Source: Ignavibacteria bacterium
Lineage (GTDB): Bacteria; Bacteroidota; Ignavibacteria; Tepidaquicellales; Tepidaquicellaceae
Reading direction: 5' to 3'
DNA length: 64,000 nucleotides
NCBI GenBank assembly: GCA_016710985.1
Contig: JADJTX010000022.1
Coordinates: 1-64,000, forward strand
Within the stretch, counting starts at the first letter, position 1, and each line of letters begins with the position of its first letter. The translations under genes and the position numbers were made by a program. Under the pieces are notes generated by a model that worked only from the letters and a program-made list of their open reading frames with translations, was not told the DNA's origin and ran no database searches. This document shows positions 53,176 to 61,400 of the stretch, piece after piece.

Positions 53176-55635
53176 ATGAAAAAAGTTGCTTTCATTATTT
53201 CAACTCTGCTAACAGTAGTTTTTGTCTTAATTTTAAATAATTATTGGAAATTCGGGAATCAGAATATACCTGCATTTGGAAAATTATTAAATCCTCAACA
53301 GGGATGCTGGCAAAATGCTGAGCCCCTAAATTACGATTTCAGTGCTGATTTAAAATTCACACAGCTTAAAGGTAAAGTAAATGTGTTCATTGATCAGAGG
53401 CTTGTTCCTCATGTTTTCGCTGAACAGGAAAACGATGCTTATTTTGTACAGGGATATTTGCATGCAAAGTTCAGGCTATGGCAAATGGAATTACAAACAT
53501 ATTTTGCATCAGGAAGAATCAGTGAAATTATGGGTGAAAGCTTACTGGAGTCTGACCGTCAATTCAGAAGACTGGGAATGGTATACTCGGCAGAAAATAC
53601 ATTGAAGGAGTTAGAAAAAGATCCGATAATTCTATCAGAATGTAATGCTTATACCTCAGGAGTGAATGCTTATATTGAAAGCTTAACAGAATCAAGTCTT
53701 CCTTTAGAATACAAGTTGATCGGATATCAACCTGAAAAATGGAGCAATTTCAAAACAGTTTTATTCATGAAATACATGAGCTATGATCTGGCCGGTTTTG
53801 ATAATGATTTTGAGATGACAAATGCAAAGAGTTTTCTTAATGAAACAGATTTTGATAAGCTGTTTCCAATTAATGATGTAATATCAGATCCGGTGATTCC
53901 GAAAGGTACTATTTTTGAAAAGCAGAAAGTATTTCCGGTGATACCTGCAAATGCTGATTCGGTATATTTTGAAAGAAAAACTAAAGTTGAAGCGGAGGAG
54001 AATAAGCCGGTAAAAGAAAACGGGAGCAATAATTGGGCAGTAAGCGGGAAGAAAACAAAAGCAGGAGCTCCGATTCTATGCAATGATTTACATTTAACAT
54101 TAAATCTGCCTTCAGTCTGGTTTGAAATTCAAATTTCAGCACCAACACTTAACGTATATGGTGTTAGTTTTCCCGGTGTTCCTGGGGTAATAGTTGGATT
54201 TAATGACAGTTGTGCATTTGGTTTTACAAACGGTGGAAGGGATGTGAGGGATTATTATGAAATAAAATTTAAAGACGAAAGCCGGAAAGAGTACTGGTAT
54301 AACGGTAACTGGGAGCAGACAAAGTGGAGACCGGAAATAATAAACATTAAGGGGAAGCCGGTTTATGTCGATTCTGTTTCTTATGTTATGCTGGGAAACG
54401 ATTTATGTCCCGTAATGTATGATAATACATTCAGCGGAGGGAAGAATGAAAATCATAATTATTATGCTGTACGCTGGAAAGGCAATGATCCGAGCAATGA
54501 TCTGAAAGCATTTAATTTATTGAATCATGCAAATAATTATACTGATTTTACAGATGCAATGACTTTCCTTAAAACGCCGGGACAAAACTGTATATTTGCA
54601 GGTAAAAACGGTGATATAAGCATCCGGGCACAGGGTGAATGGCCGGCAAAGTGGAAAGGTCAGGGTGATTTTATAATGCCGGGGGTTGACAGTTCTTATC
54701 TGTGGCAAGGAATGATACCAGAGGACGAAGTTCTCTATCAGTATAATCCGGACAGAGGATTTGTAAGCAGTGCCAATCAAAAGCCTGCAGATGATAAAGA
54801 TTACCCTTACTACTTAGGAAGAAATTATCCGATATACAGAGGCATGGAGATTAACAGAAAACTAAAAGATATGAATGACATTTCAGTTCAGGATATGATG
54901 GAATTACAGACAGATAATTACAATCTGGTCGCAGAATTTACAACACCGGTATTATTAAAAAACATTAAGGTAAGTGAACTGAATCCTGTTGAAAAAACAT
55001 ACTTCGATTTATTAAAGGATTGGAACTTAAGAAATGATCCCGGCTCAAAAGGAGCGACTGTGTATGAACTGCTGTGGAATAATTTTTATAAAGCTGTTTA
55101 TGATGATGAATATGCAAAAGCACCAGAAGTAGTATTGCGTCCCGGTGAAAATTCTCTGATAGAAGCGATAATAAATGATTCTGATTATAAATTTATAGAT
55201 GACGTTACAACAGCTCAGATAGAAAAAATGTCAGATGTTGTGACAATATCATTTAAAAAAGCTTCGGAGCAATTAAAAAAAATTGATGACAGGGGAAGAC
55301 TGGACTGGGAAAAATACAAGAGCACTCAGATCAATCATCTTTCAAAACTGAATCCTTTCAGCAGAAAAAACCTTCCAATCGGAGGAAGCAAGTACAGCAT
55401 TAATGCGACGGTAACTACACACGGACCAAGCTGGAGGATGATTGTCGATCTGTCAGGTAACACAGAGGCATTTGGTATTTACCCCGGGGGACAGAGCGGC
55501 AATCCGGGAAGTAAGTATTATGATGAATTCATAGATAACTGGGTTGAAGGAAAATACTATACATTATGGATGATGAAAGAAGAAGAGCAAAATGATAACC
55601 GGATAAAATGGAAAATGAATTTTTCCGGTTTGTAA
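53176..55635 (+). CDS. penicillin acylase family (Ntn-hydrolase) protein
   Basis: An 819-residue exported Ntn-hydrolase. The N-terminus (1-22, VAFIISTLLTVVFVLILN) is a signal peptide or anchor. The alpha-chain part (VNVFIDQRLVPHVFAEQENDAYFVQGYLHAKFRLWQMEL) is followed by a spacer and the autocatalytic cut before S284 in ENGSNNWAVSGKKT, which becomes the N-terminal nucleophile of the beta chain. Substrate-binding residues continue (NDLHLTLNLPSVWFEI, FPGVPGVIVGFND). Such enzymes hydrolyse amide bonds of acyl side chains, for example PvdQ in pyoverdine maturation. It lies upstream of the NRPS cluster on the same strand with gaps of 22 and 50 bp, so it may trim the peptide product in the periplasm (inferred). 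Confidence 0.92.
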   Translation: MKKVAFIISTLLTVVFVLILNNYWKFGNQNIPAFGKLLNPQQGCWQNAEPLNYDFSADLKFTQLKGKVNVFIDQRLVPHVFAEQENDAYFVQGYLHAKFRLWQMELQTYFASGRISEIMGESLLESDRQFRRLGMVYSAENTLKELEKDPIILSECNAYTSGVNAYIESLTESSLPLEYKLIGYQPEKWSNFKTVLFMKYMSYDLAGFDNDFEMTNAKSFLNETDFDKLFPINDVISDPVIPKGTIFEKQKVFPVIPANADSVYFERKTKVEAEENKPVKENGSNNWAVSGKKTKAGAPILCNDLHLTLNLPSVWFEIQISAPTLNVYGVSFPGVPGVIVGFNDSCAFGFTNGGRDVRDYYEIKFKDESRKEYWYNGNWEQTKWRPEIINIKGKPVYVDSVSYVMLGNDLCPVMYDNTFSGGKNENHNYYAVRWKGNDPSNDLKAFNLLNHANNYTDFTDAMTFLKTPGQNCIFAGKNGDISIRAQGEWPAKWKGQGDFIMPGVDSSYLWQGMIPEDEVLYQYNPDRGFVSSANQKPADDKDYPYYLGRNYPIYRGMEINRKLKDMNDISVQDMMELQTDNYNLVAEFTTPVLLKNIKVSELNPVEKTYFDLLKDWNLRNDPGSKGATVYELLWNNFYKAVYDDEYAKAPEVVLRPGENSLIEAIINDSDYKFIDDVTTAQIEKMSDVVTISFKKASEQLKKIDDRGRLDWEKYKSTQINHLSKLNPFSRKNLPIGGSKYSINATVTTHGPSWRMIVDLSGNTEAFGIYPGGQSGNPGSKYYDEFIDNWVEGKYYTLWMMKEEEQNDNRIKWKMNFSGL

Positions 55636-55657
55636 TTTTACAATAAATAAATACTGA

Positions 55658-56005
55658 ATGAGGTTTATAGTTTCATTTTTATTAACAGCTGTAGTAAGTT
55701 ATGCAGCAGGCTTTTATTTTCCTTGGTGGAGTATTGCGGTTGCAGCCTTTTTGATCGCTGTTATTATTCCCCAAAAACCCGGTATAACATTTTTATGTGC
55801 GTTCTTTTCATTATTTTTTTTATGGTCCGGATTAAGTTTTTTTATCAGCAGGAATAATGAAAATATTTTAGCACACAAACTTTCTTTGTTAATATTTAAT
55901 TATGACAGTCCTTTGATTCTTTTGATCCTGACCGGATTAACCGGAGGATTAGTAGCGGGTTTGGCCGGGCTGGCCGGGAGTTATTTAAGACACAGAGCAA
56001 ATTAA
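55658..56005 (+). CDS. small multi-span membrane protein
   Basis: A 115-residue membrane protein with four helices (3-20, 23-45, 46-68, 85-108), rich in Gly and Ala at the end (LTGGLVAGLAGLAGSYLRHRAN). It begins 22 bases after the acylase stop codon, so the two are very likely cotranscribed. I do not recognise the family; similar small proteins accompany acylase-like genes in relatives, to my impression. It could help in folding or export, but that is guesswork. Confidence 0.55.
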   Translation: MRFIVSFLLTAVVSYAAGFYFPWWSIAVAAFLIAVIIPQKPGITFLCAFFSLFFLWSGLSFFISRNNENILAHKLSLLIFNYDSPLILLILTGLTGGLVAGLAGLAGSYLRHRAN

Positions 56006-56055
56006 TTTTCAAATGTTTTTGAGATTGAAATTCATTTAAGAAATCCAAACATCCA

Positions 56056-56799
56056 GTGCACAATCGTAATTCACATAAATCCGTAAACATTTTCTGTCTG
56101 CCTTATGCAGGGGGGAATAAATATTCATACCGTGAATTCTCTGAAAATGCACCGGCTTCATTAAACCTGATTACCCTGGATTATCCGGGAAGAGTTCCAA
56201 GAATTAAAGAGCCCTTGATTTCAAATATTGATGAAATGGTAGAAGACCTGTACAGACAGATCAAAGGAAAAACTGATCATAAAGATTACGCAATTTACGG
56301 ACACAGCATGGGCGGACTCATATCATATTTATTGACAAGGAAATTAATTGAAAACAAACATAAAGCACCACTACATCTTTTTATCACCGGTACTACGGGA
56401 CCATCTGCTATTTCAAGAGGAGAGCGAAAAAGGCATTTGATGGCAAAGCCGGAATTTCTTCAGGAGATGAAAGATCTTGATGGTTTGCCTGAAGAAATAT
56501 TACAGTCCGAAGAGTTATTGTCTTTTTTTGAACCCATACTTCGTGCTGATTTCAGAGTTTGTGAAAATTATGTTCACAGGGAAAGTGATCCGATAGACAT
56601 TCCAATCACAGTTATTACCGGGACAGAAGAAGATATGGAGACAGAGGATGTTTATTTATGGCAGAAAGAAACGAGCACAGATGTTGATTTTATACAAATG
56701 CCGGGTAAACATTTTTTCATTTTTAAATTTCCTTCAGAAGTGCTTGAAATAATATCAAATAAATTATTTATTAAAACAAAATCTATCAATTATGGATGA
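56056..56799 (+). CDS. type II thioesterase (NRPS editing)
   Basis: A 247-residue alpha/beta hydrolase of the GrsT/RifR type. It begins VNIFCLPYAGGNKYSYREF, the family opening with the PYAGG oxyanion strand; the catalytic serine is S84 in YGHSMGGLIS; the acid is in ITGTEEDMETED, and the His in MPGKHFFIF. Type II thioesterases remove wrong or stalled acyl groups from carrier domains. The start is GTG 56056. Its last codons overlap the start of the next gene (ATG 56792), so translation is coupled. This confirms that a functional NRPS cluster is intended here. Confidence 0.9.
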   Translation: MHNRNSHKSVNIFCLPYAGGNKYSYREFSENAPASLNLITLDYPGRVPRIKEPLISNIDEMVEDLYRQIKGKTDHKDYAIYGHSMGGLISYLLTRKLIENKHKAPLHLFITGTTGPSAISRGERKRHLMAKPEFLQEMKDLDGLPEEILQSEELLSFFEPILRADFRVCENYVHRESDPIDIPITVITGTEEDMETEDVYLWQKETSTDVDFIQMPGKHFFIFKFPSEVLEIISNKLFIKTKSINYG

Positions 56800-58414
56800 G
56801 AAAAAAGTATACTTAAAACCAAATGTCGTGCTTGAACCATTGGTTGACAACTGGTATGCCTGGAGTCATTTAGTATCTCCGGCAACTGCAGCAATGAACA
56901 TAGTTGGCAGGCATCACAGAATTATTGAGTCTTATGTTGCTGCGCCTTCTATTCATGCAGAGGCAGTTCGTAACCCCAAAATGCGGGGTGGTCCCTTCAT
57001 GGATTTTCTTGGTCAGAGACTTGACGAAGTATCCGATCTTTACAAGCAGTCTGTTCAAAAGCAGGACAGGATGATCCGGTTTTGTAAAGCTGTAAAAGAG
57101 CTTGATAAAATGTTAATGGAAGATGCTAAAGGATATGGGCTTGAGACTTGATATGATAAAGTACCTGAAATATTAAAAGGATATGTCGAATTATATTATG
57201 ACCGGCACAATAATCCAGGGTTCCGGTTTTTTGAATCATTGCTGTACAAAAGTGAATTCTATAACAAAGATTCGCAGAGCATAGGAATGTGGATAACGAA
57301 TAATGATGAACGTCCTTTTGTGCTGAGCACTCCACGAATGGCAGAACCTCATGTAATCTATCTTGATATTCCGTTTGAATCTCCGATCATTGATGAACTT
57401 TCAAAGATGAAGAGAGTTCCTCAGACACTTGATTACATTAAAGCGACTGCAGGAATTCCGCAGTCACAGGAAAAACTTTTTGAATCATTTTTTACTGAAA
57501 CAGCTCCACAGCCGTATGCAAAATACACCGGGGATAAAATCCGTATGAGATATTTCGGACACGCGTGCATTCTTGTGGAGACAAAAGACATAAGTATTCT
57601 TGTTGATCCGCTGATCAGCTATTACGGCTATCAGTCTGCTGTTGATCATTTTTCAGACGTCGATCTTCCGGATGAGATTGATTATGTTTTGATAACGCAT
57701 AATCATCAGGATCATATACTTTTTGAGACCTTGTTACCTTTAAGACACAAGATAAAAAACGTTATTGTTCCACGAACAAACAGCGGTAAGCTTGAAGATC
57801 CTAATTTAAAGCTTATGTTCGAGAACGTAGGTTTCACTAACGTCATTGCAATGGATGAAATGGAAACAATCAGTTTCAGTGATGCAGTGCTAACAGCTTG
57901 TCCGTTTATCGGCGAGCATTCGGATCTGAACATACTGACCAAACTCTGCTATCACGTAAAAATAGGTGAGTTCAAATTATTGTTTTTAGCAGACTCACGG
58001 ATCGTAGAAGCTGCATTGTATAAACATATTCATAAACAGATCGGTGATGTTGATGTAATGTTTTTAGGAATGGAATGCGACGGAGCACCGCTGACCTGGC
58101 TGTACGGACCTTTGTTAACAAAAAAATTAGCAAGAGACATGGACGGAAGCAGGAGGCTTGCCGGATCTGATTGCGATAAAGGAATGGCATTAGTAAATAT
58201 TTTTAATCCAAAAGAAGTATATGTGTATGCAATGGGTCAGGAACCTTGGTGCGAATTCATCAGCAGCATAAAATATACGGATGAATCCAATCCAATAGTT
58301 CAGTCAAATAAGCTTGTAAAAATGTGCACAGAAAGAGGAATGATTGCAGAACGATTGTTCGGTGAAAAGGAGCTGTTGTATTCTAAAGAACCGATTATGG
58401 CAGAAATGAATTAG
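56792..58414 (+). pseudogene. CmlA-like diiron beta-hydroxylase of NRPS-bound amino acids, in-frame TGA
   Basis: A 541-residue protein (if the internal TGA is read through) resembling CmlA, which hydroxylates the beta carbon of carrier-bound amino acids. An N-terminal domain of about 240 residues (LEPLVDNWYAWSHLVSPATAAMNI) is the CmlA dimer domain. The C-terminal part is a metallo-beta-lactamase fold (MRYFGHACILVETKDISILVDP) with HNHQDH at 303-308, E376 (GEHSDL) and D402 (FLADSR). In CmlA the ligands are, as I recall, His305, His307, Asp309, His310, Glu377, Asp403 and His468; the first six match with an offset of one or two, but I see no obvious match of the last His. TGA 57149-57151 interrupts GLET and YDKVPEIL in frame; a TGG (Trp) change is the simplest explanation. 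The NRPS gene follows 42 bp later. Confidence 0.8.
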
Positions 58415-58456
58415 AGCTGAGTATTTAATACAGTTATCAATTATATTACACCCAAA

Positions 58457-61400
58457 ATGAATTTGATTTCTACTGAATTACATCTCTCACAGCGGGACGT
58501 TTATGTAGATCAGTTACTAAATGCAGAAAGTCCTCACTATAATATAGGCGGTTACATAAAATTAAAGGGGACTTTAGACAAAGAAAAATTTTTAGAAACT
58601 GTCTCTTCAGCTGCAAAAGTTTTTGATGCCTTTAAAATGAGGTTCGATGCTGATGCAGCTGATTCTGTTTTTTATACTGATACGGATTTTGATTGTCTGA
58701 GTGTCTCCGAACTGGATTTTAGCGACCGCGACGATCCTTCTAAAGATGCGCTATGCTGGATGCAGAACAGATTCAATATTCCTTTCATAATTAAAAAAGA
58801 CAGCTTATTATTTGAACATTCTTTACTTAAAATTTCAGAAGATGAGTACTGGTTTTTCGGAAGATATCATCATTTAATAACTGACGGATTCGGATTCATT
58901 GTATTTGTTCAGTTTGCTGCACGAAAGTACAAATCTCTAATCTCAGGTGATGATGAAGATTTTATTTATCCATCATACATAAAAGAAGCTGAAAAGTCTT
59001 CAGAATATTTTAACTCTGCTTCATTTGATTCGGACAGAAAATACTGGGAAGAAAAAATAAATGAACAGCCTTCAAAAATTCTTCAGAGAAAATACCTGAA
59101 CCAAAGTTCCGGAAATACGAGCTCAAGATACATTTATGAAATTACAGGTAAACAAAAAGAGTTACTTGATGAAATCATACTCAATACTAAATCGGGGTTG
59201 CAGCAATTAACAATCGCAGCACTTATGATCTACTTTGGTAAAATTACAGATCAGACTGAATTTGTTTTTGGGATCCCGGTTCACAAAAGAGGCTCCAAAG
59301 TTCTCCGTAATATCGTTGGAATGTTCAGCGGTATTCTTCCGTTCAAAGGAAATTATAACAGTGACCGAATCTTAGCAGATCTTTTAAAAGACATAACTCA
59401 ATCTCAGAAAAATGATTACCGACATCAGAATTATCCCTTAAGCGAAATCAGCAGAAGCCTGAAAGGCAGAGTTTCAGAAGACTATCTTTATGAGATCAGC
59501 ATTAACTACGAGCCGTTAAATTTTGAACTGGACTTCGGAAAGGAATTGAATACAGGAATATTCCGTCTCGAAAGCGATCACGAAAGAAATCCGCTGCAAT
59601 TTTTCTGGCGCGACTATGGCAACCTCCAGCCGTTACAGCTGATAATTAACTACAGCAACGGGTATTTTAATAAAGAAGAAATTGAATTGCTCGCTCAAAG
59701 AATACTTTTTATCATCGGGCAGTTTTCAGCCGGGATTGAAAAAAGCATCGGCAGCATTTCAATAATTCCTGAGAAGGAAACTTTACTGCTTGAAAAGTTT
59801 AACGATACCTTTTTTGATTTTCCGGGAGACAGGAATTTAGTAAAACTGTTTGAAAAGCAGGCAGAAAAATCATCAGATAAAATTGCATTGGTTTTTCATG
59901 AGCAGCAATTGGCTTACCGGGAGCTTAATGAACGTGCAAATCAGATAGCACATTATTTATTAAGCAAAGGTGTTAAAAAAGAAGAGTTAGTTCCGATTTG
60001 CATTGAGCGCGGCATCGAAATGATCACAGGCATTCTGGGAATATTAAAAGCCGGCGCTGTTTTTGTTCCGATAGATCCTGAATTTCCTGAGGAACGGATA
60101 AGATACATACTTGAAGATATTAAGGCTTCAATAGTTTTAAGCAGTAAAAAAAGTTCACAGGGACTGCCTGATTCAACTGAGTTTACAATAATTTCATCAG
60201 ACACTGATCAGTTATTAAGTAAACAGTCAGTCATCAGTAAACATCAGCACTTATCCTGAACCCGGCAACCTTGCCTATGTGATCTATACATCCGGATCTA
60301 CGGGTAAACCAAAGGGAGTAATGATCGAACATTATTCAGTAGTGAATCTTATCAATGCTCAGAGTTCATATTTTAATATTAAAAGTGACGAAAGAATTTT
60401 ACAGTTTTCAAATTACTGTTTTGATGCATCGGTCGAACAAATATTTTTAGCTTTATTGAACGGGGCTTCGCTTGTTTTATTTAAAGAGGGATTGCAATTA
60501 AACTCCGAAGGATTTGAGAATTTATTAAATGAACAAAGGGTAAGTCATCTTCACGCCACGCCTTCATTTCTTGAAAATTTAAATCCGGATCATTATAAAT
60601 ATTTAAAACGTGTTATCTCCGGAGGAGATGTCTGCAAAAAAGAATTATCTGAAAAGTGGAAGGACAAAGTTTCATTTTACAATGAATACGGACCGACTGA
60701 GACAACCGTAACATCAATTGAGTATCACGCAGACAGCATCATTGAAAAAACTATTTCTCTGCCGATAGGAAAACCTCTTGCCAATATTAAAGTTTACATA
60801 TTAAACAAAAATAATGAAGTATGTCCGGTCGGTGCAGACGGAGAGATTTGCATAGCGGGTGATTGCTTAGCGCGCGGATATTTAAATCTTCCTGAGCTGA
60901 CTGCTGAAAAATTTGTGAAGGATCCTTTCAGTAAAATTATCGGATCGCGAATGTACAGGACCGGTGATCTCGGACGCCGGCTGACAGACGGAAACACAGA
61001 ATATCTCGGGAGGACTGATGAACAGGTAAAGATACGGGGCTACAGGATAGAGCCTGGAGAGATCGAGAGCGTTCTGATGGAAAGTGAACTTGTTAACAAT
61101 GCCTTAGTCATTTCGCATCCTGACGGAAACGGAAACAAGCGGCTAATAGCTTATGTAATTCCTGAAGGAAAATTTGACAGTGAAGTTCTTCAGAATTTTC
61201 TTAAAAGAAAATTGCCGGATTACATGATCCCTGCATTATGGGTTGAGATGAAATCTTTTCCATTAACTTCCAACGGTAAGATCGATAAAACTGCTATACC
61301 TGACCCCGTTGCAAGTGATCTTGTAAAGACTGAGTATGCAGCGCCGAACAACGAACTTGAGATCAGGCTTTCGGAAATTTGGAAAGAAATTCTGAAAGCA

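Noticed and set aside
57149..57151. TGA read as selenocysteine or tryptophan
   Set aside because: TGA ends many normal genes here, and no SECIS-like hairpin is evident. A one-base error or mutation is simpler.
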